Shown piece after piece: positions 29,442 through 37,481 of a DNA stretch of 64,000 nt. The position numbers were made by a program, and so were the translations under genes. Under the pieces are notes generated by a model. The model was not told the origin of the DNA. It saw nothing but the letters and a program-made list of their open reading frames with translations, and ran no database searches. The stretch's first letter is position 1; each line of letters starts with the position of its first letter. Origin of the DNA: Erythrobacter sp. HL-111 (GTDB taxonomy: Bacteria; Pseudomonadota; Alphaproteobacteria; Sphingomonadales; Sphingomonadaceae); contig NZ_LT629743.1 in the NCBI RefSeq assembly GCF_900105095.1, forward strand, positions 2,969,501 through 3,033,500, written 5' to 3'.

Positions 29442-29470
29442 TTGCCCTTTTGACCGGCAAGGGATAGAGG
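29442..29470 (+). promoter_or_regulatory. putative promoter of tRNA-Leu
   Basis: TTGCCC (29442-29447), 17 bases, TAGAGG (29465-29470), about 55 bases before the tRNA. The -35 lies in a dyad CTTGCC...GGCAAG (29441-29446 / 29456-29461). The layout matches the tRNA-Val promoter. Confidence 0.5.
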
Positions 29471-29525
29471 CGCGCTGATACGCGCGGGGGACCGGACGGT
29501 TTCCCGCGCGGCTTCGTTCAGGCTC

Positions 29526-29610
29526 GCGGGCGTGGCGGAACTGGTAGACGCGCCAGATTTAGGTTCTGGTATCGCAAGATGTGGGGGTTCGAGTCCCTTC
29601 GCCCGCACCA
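29526..29610 (+). tRNA. tRNA-Leu (anticodon UAG)
   Basis: An 85-base class II tRNA. The acceptor pairs GCGGGCG with CGCCCGC; the anticodon arm is CCAGA-TTTAGGT-TCTGG with anticodon TAG, reading CUA and related leucine codons; a long variable arm (ATCGCAAGATGT) follows as in all tRNA-Leu; the T arm has GGTTCGAGTCCC; CCA is encoded. The trigger factor gene starts 58 bases later, possibly on the same transcript. Confidence 0.97.
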
Positions 29611-29668
29611 GTTCGCCCATCGCCCGCAGCCGTCACGTTTTGCTCAAGAAGGCTTCGATACCGACCCC

Positions 29669-31273
29669 ATGCAGACCAAGCAGACCACCAGTGAAGGCCT
29701 CAAGCGCGGCTATGTGATCACGATTCCCGCCGCCGACATCGCGGCCAGGATCGACGCCGAAATCAGGAAGATCGCCCCGCAGGTGCGGATGCACGGCTTC
29801 CGTCCGGGCAAGGTGCCGGCCAATCTCGTCAAGAAGATGCATGGCGAACAGCTCCACGCGCAGGTCGTCAACGACACGATCCGCGATTCGGTCGACCAGC
29901 TCCTCCGCACCGAAGACCTGCGCCCAGCGATGCAGCCGGCGATCGCGCTCGGCGAAGGGTATGACGAGGGCAAAGACGCCGAAATCACGGTCGAGCTCGA
30001 AGTCCTGCCCGAGATCGAGGCGCCCAGCATCGACGGGCTCAAGCTCGAAAAGCTGGTCGTGCCCGTGACCGACGAACAGGTGATGGAAGCGATCGAGGGG
30101 ATCGCGGGCCAGAACAAGAGCTACAAGGACGCGGCCAAGACCAGGAAGGCGGCCGAGGGCGACCAGATCGTGATCGATTTCGTCGGCAAGCTCGACGGCG
30201 AACCCTTCGAGGGCGGCGCGGCCGAGGATGCCCCGCTGGTGCTCGGCTCGGGCACGTTCATCCCCGGCTTCGAGGAGCAGCTCGTCGGCGTGAAGACGGG
30301 CGAGGAAAGGACGATCACCGTCACCTTCCCCGAGGAATACCAGGCCGAACACCTCGCCGGGAAGGAAGCGACCTTCGACGTCACCGTGAAGGCGGTGAAG
30401 GTCGAGAGCGAGACCAAGGTCGACGACGAGTTCGCCAGGAACCTCGGCCTCGACGACCTCGACATGCTGAAGGAGATCATGCGCGGCCAGCTCGAGCAGC
30501 AGACCGCCGGGCTCACCCGCACCCAGATGAAGCGCGCCCTGCTCGACCAGCTTGCCGCCAACCACGATTTCCCCGTGCCACAGGGCATGGTCGAGGCCGA
30601 GTTCGAGCAGATCTGGACCCAGCTCCAGCAGGAAGCGGCGAAGGAGGAGGATCCCGAGGCCGCCCTGAAGCAGATCGAGGACGAGAAGGACGATTATCGG
30701 GCGATCGCCGAACGCCGCGTGCGCCTGGGCCTGCTGCTGTCCGAGATCGGCCAGGCCAACGGCGTCGAGATCACCAGCCAGGAAATGTCGATGCTGATCC
30801 AGCAGGCGGCATCGCAGTACCGGCAGGTGGACCGCGAGCGTTTCGTCCAGTACATCCAGTCCGAACCGATGGCGGCCGCCCAGCTGCGCGCGCCGCTCTA
30901 TGAGGACAAGGTGGTCGACTTCCTGTTCGACAAGGCCGAGGTGACCGAGCGCGAGGTGACGCAGGAGGAACTCCAGGCCGCGATCGAGGCTGACGAGAAC
31001 GTCGAGGCCGAGAAGGAAAAGGTCAAGGCCGAGCCGGCGAAGAAGAAGGCGCCCGCGAAGAAGGCGGCTGCCAAGAAGACCGGCGCGAAGAAGAAGCCCG
31101 CGGACGAGGGCGGGGCGGAAGCCGAAGCCGGGGAAGCGCCCGCGAAGAAGGCCGCGGCCAAGGAAGAGGGCGACAAGCCCGTCGCCAAGAAGGCCGCGCC
31201 GAAGAAGACCGCCGCCACGAAGAAGCCCGCCGCCAAGAAAGCGCCTGCGAAAAAGGCCGCCGACCGCCAGTAA
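29669..31273 (+). CDS. tig: trigger factor with a Lys/Ala-rich C-terminal tail
   Basis: A 534-residue ribosome-associated chaperone and prolyl isomerase. Order: ribosome-binding domain with the signature GFRPGKVP (in VRMHGFRPGKVPANLV), FKBP-like PPIase domain (about 150-245, from GDQIVIDFVGKLDGEPFEGG), and the helical arms domain to about residue 445. The E. coli protein ends near 432; here about 85 more residues follow, made almost only of Lys, Ala, Pro and Glu with repeated AKK and APAKK units, like the tail of histone H1. The tail is in frame and its codons look native. A second start was not needed: ATG at 29669 begins just before the domain. Confidence 0.96.
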   Translation: MQTKQTTSEGLKRGYVITIPAADIAARIDAEIRKIAPQVRMHGFRPGKVPANLVKKMHGEQLHAQVVNDTIRDSVDQLLRTEDLRPAMQPAIALGEGYDEGKDAEITVELEVLPEIEAPSIDGLKLEKLVVPVTDEQVMEAIEGIAGQNKSYKDAAKTRKAAEGDQIVIDFVGKLDGEPFEGGAAEDAPLVLGSGTFIPGFEEQLVGVKTGEERTITVTFPEEYQAEHLAGKEATFDVTVKAVKVESETKVDDEFARNLGLDDLDMLKEIMRGQLEQQTAGLTRTQMKRALLDQLAANHDFPVPQGMVEAEFEQIWTQLQQEAAKEEDPEAALKQIEDEKDDYRAIAERRVRLGLLLSEIGQANGVEITSQEMSMLIQQAASQYRQVDRERFVQYIQSEPMAAAQLRAPLYEDKVVDFLFDKAEVTEREVTQEELQAAIEADENVEAEKEKVKAEPAKKKAPAKKAAAKKTGAKKKPADEGGAEAEAGEAPAKKAAAKEEGDKPVAKKAAPKKTAATKKPAAKKAPAKKAADRQ

Positions 31274-31310
31274 GGCGCTTTTCTTACCGCCCTCCCGCCC
31301 TTCCCTCGGT

Positions 31311-31367
31311 GAGGGGCGGGGGGTCGGCGTCGATCGGCCCGGGGCCCGCTCCCGACCCCCCTCCCTC
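31311..31367. terminator. large hairpin between convergent tig and amidase genes
   Basis: GAGGGGCGGGGGGTCGG (31311-31327) pairs with CCGACCCCCCTCCCTC (31352-31367) apart from one mismatch region, and the loop holds a second small palindrome (CGGGCCCCGG-like core). There is no clear T run on either strand, so it may be a bidirectional stop or a dispersed repeat. Confidence 0.5.
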
Positions 31368-31379
31368 AATGGAAGGGGT

Positions 31380-32885
31380 TTAATCCGCCTTCCACCGCTT
31401 GAAAGAAGGCTCCGGCAGCACCGCCGTGCGCGCCCTTTCATAGGCCGCGCCGGCCTTCAGCACCGCGTGGTCGGTCCAGCGCGCGCCCATGATGCTGAGG
31501 CCCACCGGCAGCCGTTCGACCGCTCCCATCGGCACGGTGAGGTGCGGATAGCCCGCGATGGCCGCGAGATAGCCCGCGCCGATGCGCCCCGCGAAACTGT
31601 CCCCGTTGACGAGATCGGTGGTCCAGGCCGGGCCGGTGGTCGGCGCGACGAGGAAGCGCACGTCATGCTCGGCCAGCAGGCGGTCGATCCCCTCCTCGCG
31701 CGTCATGCGGCGGATCTTTTCGAGGTGGCCTTCGTATTGAGCGCGGTCGGTCGTCTCTAGCGCCCGCTCGAACAGGTCCTGCCCGAACCAGCGCAATTCG
31801 CGCTCCCGCTCGGCGCGGTTGAAGGCGACGACATCGGCCAGGCTGCGCGGACCGCGCTCGCCGGGAAGGCCGGCAAGATAGGCATCCATCCCCTCGCGCA
31901 GTTCGTGGAGCAGGACCGGCAGCGTGCTCGCCCAGAAATCGTCCGGCGTCTCGTAATCCACCTCGACCAGCACCGCGCCCGCGCGCTCCAGGTCGGCGAG
32001 CGCGGCATCGAACAGCGCACGCACATCGGCGCGCTCGCCCGCCTGCCGGCGCAGCACGCCGATGCGCACGCCTTCGAGCGAGGCTTCGTCCAGCCCCTCG
32101 GCATAGTCGGCGACCCGCTCCGCGCCCAGCGTCGCGGGGTCCGCCGGATCCTCGCCCGCGATCGCCGACAGCAGCAGCGCGGCGTCGTGAACGGTGCGCG
32201 TCATCGGCCCGGCGGTGTCCTGCGATACCGAGATCGGCACGATGTGCGTGCGGCTGACGATCCCCACGCTCGGCTTGAAGCCGACGATCCCGTTGACCGA
32301 GGCCGGGCAGGTGATCGAACCATTGGTCTCGGTCCCGATGGCGCCCCAGGCCATGCCCGCCGCCACGGCCGCCCCGCTGCCCGAGGAGGAGCCGCAGGCA
32401 TTGCGGTCGATCGCGTGCGGATTGCGCGTGAGCCCGCCCACCGCGCTCCACCCGCTGGTCGAATCGTTCGAGCGGATGTTGGCCCATTCCGAGAGGTTCG
32501 TCTTGCCGAGCACCACCCCGCCATTGCGCCGCAGCCGCGCGATGAGCGGCGCGTCGCGGCGGGTGAAGTTCTCCGCGAGCGCGAGGCTGCCCGCGGTGGT
32601 GGGCCATTCCTCGGTTTCGATATTGTCCTTCACCAGCACGCTGCGGCCCTTGAGGATGCCGACGCCGACCTGCTCGCGCGCCGCGAAGCCCGCCGTGTGC
32701 GAATGGGCGATGACCGCGTGGATGCCCCCGGTCCCGTCGTCGTACTGCTCGATCCGCTCGACCCGCGCGCCGATGTCCGCGAGCGCGTCGAAATCGGCAG
32801 GCGCGGGACCGCGCCCGGCGGTGGCGGCGGGTGCGGCGAGAAGCGCGCAGAGCGCGGCGATGGCGAGGGTTGTCCGGGAGCGCAT
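31380..32885 (-). CDS. exported amidase (amidase signature family)
   Basis: A 501-residue hydrolase with a signal peptide (RTTLAIAALCALLAAPAATA) and the amidase-signature catalytic triad: Lys in VLVKDNIET, cis-Ser in GSSSGSGAAVAAG, and nucleophile Ser in ETNGSITCPASVNGIVGFKP. Such enzymes hydrolyse amide bonds of varied substrates; being exported, it is not GatA. The ATG at 32885 starts the signal peptide. It is convergent with tig and divergent from clpP. Substrate unknown; family members in related bacteria are annotated as secreted amidases or peptide amidases. Confidence 0.92.
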   Translation of the reverse strand: MRSRTTLAIAALCALLAAPAATAGRGPAPADFDALADIGARVERIEQYDDGTGGIHAVIAHSHTAGFAAREQVGVGILKGRSVLVKDNIETEEWPTTAGSLALAENFTRRDAPLIARLRRNGGVVLGKTNLSEWANIRSNDSTSGWSAVGGLTRNPHAIDRNACGSSSGSGAAVAAGMAWGAIGTETNGSITCPASVNGIVGFKPSVGIVSRTHIVPISVSQDTAGPMTRTVHDAALLLSAIAGEDPADPATLGAERVADYAEGLDEASLEGVRIGVLRRQAGERADVRALFDAALADLERAGAVLVEVDYETPDDFWASTLPVLLHELREGMDAYLAGLPGERGPRSLADVVAFNRAERERELRWFGQDLFERALETTDRAQYEGHLEKIRRMTREEGIDRLLAEHDVRFLVAPTTGPAWTTDLVNGDSFAGRIGAGYLAAIAGYPHLTVPMGAVERLPVGLSIMGARWTDHAVLKAGAAYERARTAVLPEPSFKRWKAD

Positions 32886-32963
32886 GACCCATTGATTGCC
32901 GGGAACGGCCGGGCGGGCAAGACCATTTCGGTGGCATCGTCGCAGGCGGCCCGGTAAAGCCCC

Positions 32964-32991
32964 TTGAAATTGCCCCCCGCCCTCCGACATA
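32964..32991 (+). promoter_or_regulatory. putative clpP promoter, heat-shock-like
   Basis: CTTGAAA (32963-32969) followed after 16 bases by GACATA (32986-32991). The -35 is a perfect heat-shock sigma element; the -10 keeps only CAT of CCCCAT. The predicted start leaves a leader of about 28 bases with AAGGGAAGGA. Confidence 0.45.
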
Positions 32992-33025
32992 GCGGGGCCA
33001 GAACCAAGGGAAGGATTTCACGACC

Positions 33026-33733
33026 ATGATCGATCTGTTCGGCGACACGGGCGAAGGCTTCGGCACTCAGGGCCGGTTCACGCACGACCCGCTGACGGGG
33101 GCGCTGGTGCCCACCGTGGTCGAACAGTCGAGCCGGGGCGAACGCGCCTTCGACATCTTCAGCCGCCTGCTGCGCGAACGCATCGTCTTCGTGACCGGCC
33201 AGGTCGAGGACACGATGGCCTCGCTGATCGTCGCCCAGCTGCTGTTCCTCGAAAGCGAGAATCCCTCGAAGCCGATCAGCATGTACATCAATTCGCCCGG
33301 CGGCGTGGTGACTGCCGGCATGGCGATCCACGACACGATGCAGTACATCAAGCCGCGCGTCTCGACGGTCTGCATCGGCCAGGCGGCGAGCATGGGGAGC
33401 TTCCTCCTCGCCGCGGGCGAGCCGGGGATGCGCGTCGCGCTGCCCAATGCGCGGATCATGGTGCACCAGCCTTCGGGCGGGGCGCGCGGCATGGCCTCCG
33501 ACATCGAGATCCAGGCGCGCGAAATCCTTCGCATCCGCCAGAGGATGAACGACCTTTACGTGAAATACACCGGCCAGAGCCTGACCGACATCGAACGGGC
33601 GCTGGACCGCGACACCTTCCTCGACGCGGGCGAGGCGAAGGCGTTCGGGATTGTCGACAAGGTCTTCGAAACCCGCCCCGAAAGCGGCGCGGAAGACGAG
33701 ACGGAAAAGGGATCGGGCGGCGCCCCGGAATGA
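33026..33733 (+). CDS. clpP: ATP-dependent Clp protease proteolytic subunit
   Basis: A 235-residue serine protease that forms the 14-subunit barrel fed by ClpX or ClpA. Triad: Ser122 in GQAASMGSF, His147 in MVHQPSGG, Asp196 in ALDRDTFLD; the Ser-His spacing of 25 and His-Asp of 49 match E. coli. The N-terminus has about 25 residues before the conserved LVPTVVEQ, a normal propeptide. The C-terminal tail is acidic (about 17 residues). clpX follows 251 bases later, the usual order, with what appears to be its own upstream region. Confidence 0.97.
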   Translation: MIDLFGDTGEGFGTQGRFTHDPLTGALVPTVVEQSSRGERAFDIFSRLLRERIVFVTGQVEDTMASLIVAQLLFLESENPSKPISMYINSPGGVVTAGMAIHDTMQYIKPRVSTVCIGQAASMGSFLLAAGEPGMRVALPNARIMVHQPSGGARGMASDIEIQAREILRIRQRMNDLYVKYTGQSLTDIERALDRDTFLDAGEAKAFGIVDKVFETRPESGAEDETEKGSGGAPE

Positions 33734-33984
33734 ACCGGCGCCGCGGCCCCGGGAACCGGCCGGCCGCGTGAAACGCGTCGGCATGAACGAAGGGCCACCC
33801 GCGCGTTCCGGCCCGGCACGCGCGGGCGAAACTTCCGGTTTCAGCACGGGTTCAGGCGGAACAACCGAACCTGTGCGGATGCAAAATCGTCGGCGCATGT
33901 GTTGATTCATCCGCGCGGACAGATACAGTTGGCGAATCCTCGCGGAAAGAAACGCTTTCGCGTGCGGCGCCCAGGACGACAGGA

Positions 33985-35247
33985 ATGACCAAATTGAGCG
34001 GATCTGACAGCAAGAGCACCCTGTATTGCAGCTTCTGCGGGAAGTCGCAGCACGAAGTGCGCAAGCTTATCGCCGGACCCACCGTGTTCATCTGCGACGA
34101 ATGCGTGGAACTGTGCAACGACATCATCCGTGAAGAGACCAAGGCCGGGATCGCCGGAAAGAAGGAGGGCGAGGTCCCGACGCCCAAGGAAATCTTCGAG
34201 ACGCTGAACGATTACGTGATCGGGCAGAACTCCGCGAAGCGGAACCTCGCGGTCGCGGTGCACAACCACTACAAGCGGCTGAAGCATTCCGGCAAGGCGG
34301 GCGAGGTCGAACTCGCCAAGTCGAACATCCTGCTCGTCGGCCCGACCGGGACCGGCAAGACGCTCCTCGCGCAGACGCTGGCGCGCACTTTCGACGTGCC
34401 CTTCACCATGGCCGACGCGACGACCCTGACCGAAGCGGGCTATGTCGGCGAAGACGTGGAGAACATCATCCTCAAGCTGCTGCAGGCGTCCGACTACAAT
34501 GTCGAGAAGGCGCAGCACGGGATCGTCTACATCGACGAGATCGACAAGATCACGCGCAAGGCCGAAAACCCCTCGATCACCCGCGACGTGTCGGGCGAAG
34601 GCGTGCAGCAGGCCCTGCTCAAGCTGATGGAAGGCACGACCGCCTCCGTCCCGCCGCAGGGCGGGCGCAAGCATCCGCAGCAGGAATTCCTCCAGGTCGA
34701 CACGACCAACATCCTGTTCATCTGCGGCGGCGCCTTCGCCGGTCTGGACAAGATCATCGCCGACAGGCTCCAGAAGCGCTCGATCGGTTTCGGCGCGCAC
34801 GTCGCCGACCCGGACAAGCGCAAGGTCGGCGAACTGCTCGAGAAGAGCGAGCCCGAGGACCTGCTCAAGTTCGGCCTGATCCCCGAATTCGTCGGTCGCC
34901 TGCCGGTGATCGCGACCCTGCACGATCTCGATGTCGATGCGCTGGTCACGATCCTGACCGAGCCGAAGAACGCCATCGTCAAGCAGTACAGCAAGCTGTT
35001 CGAGCTCGAGGATGTCGACCTCACCTTCACCGACGACGCGCTGCGCGAAATCGCCGAGCGGGCAATCAAGCGCAAGACCGGCGCGCGCGGCCTGCGTTCG
35101 ATCGTCGAGGCGATCCTGCTCGACACCATGTTCGACCTGCCCGACATGGAAGGCGTCAGCGAAGTCGTGATCGACGCCGAAGTGGTGAAGGGCGAAAAGG
35201 CCCCGATCCTCGTCCACGGCGGCGAGAAGAAGGAAGCCGCTGCGTGA
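33985..35247 (+). CDS. clpX: ATP-dependent Clp protease ATP-binding subunit ClpX
   Basis: A 420-residue AAA+ unfoldase. The N-terminal zinc domain has Cys15, Cys18, Cys37 and Cys40 (YCSFCGKS and ICDECVEL). Walker A is GPTGTGKT (119-126), Walker B VYIDEID (Asp184, Glu185), followed by the substrate loop ([10 protein letters not shown]), the ClpP-binding IGF-type loop (RSIGFGA) and sensor-2 (TGARGLRSI). All features of an active ClpX are present. Length matches the alphaproteobacterial form (about 420). It is downstream of clpP. Confidence 0.98.
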   Translation: MTKLSGSDSKSTLYCSFCGKSQHEVRKLIAGPTVFICDECVELCNDIIREETKAGIAGKKEGEVPTPKEIFETLNDYVIGQNSAKRNLAVAVHNHYKRLKHSGKAGEVELAKSNILLVGPTGTGKTLLAQTLARTFDVPFTMADATTLTEAGYVGEDVENIILKLLQASDYNVEKAQHGIVYIDEIDKITRKAENPSITRDVSGEGVQQALLKLMEGTTASVPPQGGRKHPQQEFLQVDTTNILFICGGAFAGLDKIIADRLQKRSIGFGAHVADPDKRKVGELLEKSEPEDLLKFGLIPEFVGRLPVIATLHDLDVDALVTILTEPKNAIVKQYSKLFELEDVDLTFTDDALREIAERAIKRKTGARGLRSIVEAILLDTMFDLPDMEGVSEVVIDAEVVKGEKAPILVHGGEKKEAAA

Positions 35248-35565
35248 GGTTTTCGCGGGCGGCGCGCTGACGCTCCCCGCCGCCCCGACCGCGCGGATGG
35301 TCCTGTCCGGTCTCCGGCCGACGCCTGCGGTCTTCGCCGTGTCTCGTTGAACATCGACAGTCTCACCTTGCTCGGCGCGCAGGACTTCGTCCCGTGGCTG
35401 GCCGAACGCCGGGCGCGCGGGGAGCGGCCCGCTCGCCCGCCGACCAACGAGCGCCTCTATCGGCCTGCATCGCCTTGCCGAGCACGACGGCAATCGCGCT
35501 TTACGAAACGCGGGAAAGGCGCGAGCGGCTGGCAGGCTTCAGGATCGCGCCCTAGGAGAGCGACC
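35248..35565. other. intergenic region between clpX and the racemase gene
   Basis: 318 bases without a convincing gene. A hairpin GGGCGGCG (35257-35264) / CGCCGCCC (35278-35285) right after clpX may end its transcript, though no T run follows. The frames that cross the region lack any recognisable product. A TAGGAGAG ribosome site for the next gene lies at its end. Confidence 0.6.
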
Positions 35566-36288
35566 ATGCGAACGATCGGCATCATCGGCGGGATGAGCTG
35601 GGAAAGCTCGGCGCATTATTACGCGCTCATCAACCGCGGCATCCGTGATGCCCTTGGCCCGCCGCATTCGGCGCGGATCGTCATGGACAGCGTGGATTTC
35701 GGGGAGGTCGAACCGCTCCAGCGGGCGGGCGAGTGGGACGCGCTCGGCGACATGCTGGCGGCGAGCGCGCGGCGGCTGGAGGCGGCCGGGGCCGATTTCC
35801 TCGTCCTCGCCACGAACACGATGCACAAGCTCGCCGACCGGATCGAGGCGGCCACCTCGCTCGACCTGCTGCATATCTGCGACCCCGCGGCCGAGGCGAT
35901 ACGGCGAGCGGGCCATGCGCGGGTCGGTCTTCTCGGCACCGCCTTCACGATGGAACAGGCCTTCTACCGCGAACGGCTCGAGGCGGAGGGTCTTGCGGTG
36001 ATCGTGCCCGAGGCCGCCGACCGGGCTGAAATCCACCGGGTGATCTACGAGGAACTCGTCGCCGGGCGCTTCCTCGAAACGTCGCGCGCGGCCTATCGCG
36101 GCGTGATCGCGCGGCTGGCGGAGCGCGGGGCCGAAGGCGTGGTGCTCGGCTGCACGGAGATCGGGCTGCTGGTCGCTCCGGAAGACAGCGCGCTCCCGCT
36201 GTTCGACACCACCGCGCTCCATGCCGAGGCCGCCGTGAATCGCGCGCTTTCGCAACTCTCCCAAAAGACAACCCCGCCCGGGCCATGA
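35566..36288 (+). CDS. aspartate/glutamate racemase family protein (YgeA-like)
   Basis: A 240-residue PLP-independent racemase. It begins [19 protein letters not shown], typical of the family. Of the two catalytic residues, the second is Cys196 in LGCTEIG; the first, usually Cys in CNT, is Thr83 in ATNTMHK. E. coli YgeA has the same Thr/Cys pair and is described as a racemase with a bias for L-Asp/L-Glu, so this is likely active but not a canonical two-Cys racemase. The ATG at 35566 follows TAGGAGAG. It may supply or remove D-amino acids; no cell-wall gene is adjacent. Confidence 0.88.
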   Translation: MRTIGIIGGMSWESSAHYYALINRGIRDALGPPHSARIVMDSVDFGEVEPLQRAGEWDALGDMLAASARRLEAAGADFLVLATNTMHKLADRIEAATSLDLLHICDPAAEAIRRAGHARVGLLGTAFTMEQAFYRERLEAEGLAVIVPEAADRAEIHRVIYEELVAGRFLETSRAAYRGVIARLAERGAEGVVLGCTEIGLLVAPEDSALPLFDTTALHAEAAVNRALSQLSQKTTPPGP

Positions 36289-36301
36289 TGGCCGGACGGG
36301 G
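36261..36301 (-). terminator. hairpin with minus-strand T tract (first of two alike)
   Basis: CCCCGCCCGG (36272-36281) pairs with CCGGACGGGG (36292-36301) with one mismatch. On the minus strand it is followed by TTGTCTTTTGG. The stem covers the end of the racemase gene on the other strand. The same two 10-base arms recur at 36641-36673. Confidence 0.65.
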
Positions 36302-36387
36302 CTGCATTCGGCGCCGCCCTCAGGGGGGAGGGGGGGAACAGGACGACGCCTTTGGCCTGTTCCTTGTTCGATTGCCTGCCGCGCGGA

Positions 36388-36468
36388 TCAGAAGATCGCA
36401 TCGACGACGAGATACACCGTGCCCACGGTCGCGGCATTGAAGAGTGTTTTGACGGCGATGGGCAGCAA
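36388..36468 (-). CDS. possible 26-residue membrane peptide
   Basis: Minus-strand frame from a TTG at 36468 to TGA at 36388, closed upstream by a stop only a few codons earlier. It reads (M)LPIAVKTLFNAATVGTVY and continues LVVDAIF: one hydrophobic helix with a single Lys near the N-side. AAGGGAA lies about ten bases upstream of the TTG, and a terminator hairpin lies about 90 bases downstream. It sits between two near-identical terminators, so it would be a separate transcript. Against it: TTG start, very short. Chance hydrophobic frames of this size are common, so this is tentative. Confidence 0.3.
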   Translation of the reverse strand: MLPIAVKTLFNAATVGTVYLVVDAIF

Positions 36469-36630
36469 GTCGGTTGCGTTCCCTTGTCAGTGTTTCGGAC
36501 CGGCGGCCTTCGCGCCGCCCTTCAGTTCACCAATGCACGGACCTGCCGCTCGGGTTCAGCGCCGCTCTGCGGCCTGCCGCGAACCTACCACCATTCGCCC
36601 CGCCTGCACGCGCAGGACGCCCTTGGCGAG

Positions 36631-36673
36631 AAGGAAAAGGCCCCGCCCGGCCTGGAGGAGGAGCCGGACGGGG
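36631..36673 (-). terminator. terminator of the fasciclin gene (second of two alike)
   Basis: CCCCGCCCGG (36641-36650) pairs with CCGGACGGGG (36664-36673); the minus strand continues CCTTTTCCTT. It lies 68 bases after the fasciclin stop and has the same arms as the hairpin at 36272-36301. Confidence 0.7.
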
Positions 36674-36740
36674 CGCGTGACGCATCGTCCCGTGTGGGAG
36701 GCGGATGGGGGCCGACGCGAGCTTGTCGCCAGACCGGGGA

Positions 36741-37310
36741 TCAGCCCGGCAGGAACACGCCATCGGTCGCGTGGACCATGCCGTTCGAGGCTTCGACATC
36801 GGCCTTCACGACTCTGGTCTGGCGCCCGGCGGCGTCGGTGATCACGATCTCGTCGTCCATCGCCATGGCGGTGAGCGTGCCGCCCTGGACGGTCTCGAGC
36901 GTGGCCGAGCCCCCGCCCTGACGGACGAGGTTCATGAGATCGGCGCTGGTCACCTTGCCGGGCACCGCGTGATAGGTCAGCACTGCCTGCAGGGCGCCCT
37001 TGTTCTCGGGCTTGAGCAGGGCTTCCACGGTTCCTTCGGGCAGCGCCGCGAAAGCGTCGTCGACCGGCGCGAAGACGGTGATCGGGCCGGGGCCGGACAG
37101 CGTTTCGGCGAGTTCGGCGGCAACGACCGCCTCGACCAGCGTGTCGTGCATCCCGGTGCTCTTGGCGATGTCGACGATCGTGCCGGTTTCCATCTGGGCG
37201 ACCTTGTGCTGATCGGCGGCGGCCGGGGCAGCGGTCAGCGCGGCGAAGCCGGTCGCCGAGGCGATCCCGGCGAGAAGGGCGGCTTTGAAACTGTTCGGGG
37301 TCAGGCGCAT
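36741..37310 (-). CDS. secreted fasciclin-domain protein
   Basis: A 189-residue protein with a signal peptide (FKAALLAGIASATGFAALTAAPAAA) and one FAS1 domain (about 45-188). The FAS1 H1 and H2 boxes are seen as GPGPITVFAPVDDAFAALP and near the end as NGMVHATDGVFLPG. FAS1 domains mediate adhesion or matrix interactions. The ATG at 37310 follows AAGGAG; a TTG six bases earlier is less well spaced. Upstream are an RskA-like anti-sigma and an ECF sigma factor. In Mycobacterium tuberculosis SigK/RskA control the FAS1 proteins MPT70/MPT83, so this gene is the likely target of the adjacent sigma factor. Confidence 0.92.
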   Translation of the reverse strand: MRLTPNSFKAALLAGIASATGFAALTAAPAAADQHKVAQMETGTIVDIAKSTGMHDTLVEAVVAAELAETLSGPGPITVFAPVDDAFAALPEGTVEALLKPENKGALQAVLTYHAVPGKVTSADLMNLVRQGGGSATLETVQGGTLTAMAMDDEIVITDAAGRQTRVVKADVEASNGMVHATDGVFLPG

Positions 37311-37356
37311 GTGCAAACTCTCCTTGATGACGCAAGCTCTCCCGATCTTGCCGCGA

Positions 37357-37385
37357 AACTACGCACGGGGGGCAGGGTCGGATGC
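37357..37385 (-). promoter_or_regulatory. candidate ECF-type promoter of the fasciclin gene
   Basis: On the minus strand GCATCC (37385-37380), 17 bases, GTAGTT (37362-37357), about 40 bases upstream of the ATG. The -35 is one base from CCATCC reported for SigK promoters. There is no second copy in the window to confirm it. Confidence 0.3.
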
Positions 37386-37481
37386 GGCGCCAAGGCGTTT
37401 ATCGGGGGAGATTGCGGCTTTGCGCGATGCCTCGTGCCTCAGCCACGTCGAGGCGTGCGGCCTCGGGCGGGGCGCGGGGCC

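Larger units (their letters stand above)
36289..36740. other. 452-base gap with two matching terminators and a possible micro-gene
   Basis: Between the racemase and fasciclin stops no long gene is credible. The gap contains the hairpin at 36641-36673, part of the hairpin at 36272-36301, a G-rich run (36318-36337) and a 26-codon minus-strand reading frame described separately. Other open frames here are composition shadows. Confidence 0.6.

Noticed and set aside
29526..29610. Integration site of a genomic island at tRNA-Leu
   Set aside because: The flanking genes are housekeeping (tig, der region), no integrase is present and no direct repeat of the tRNA 3' end was seen.
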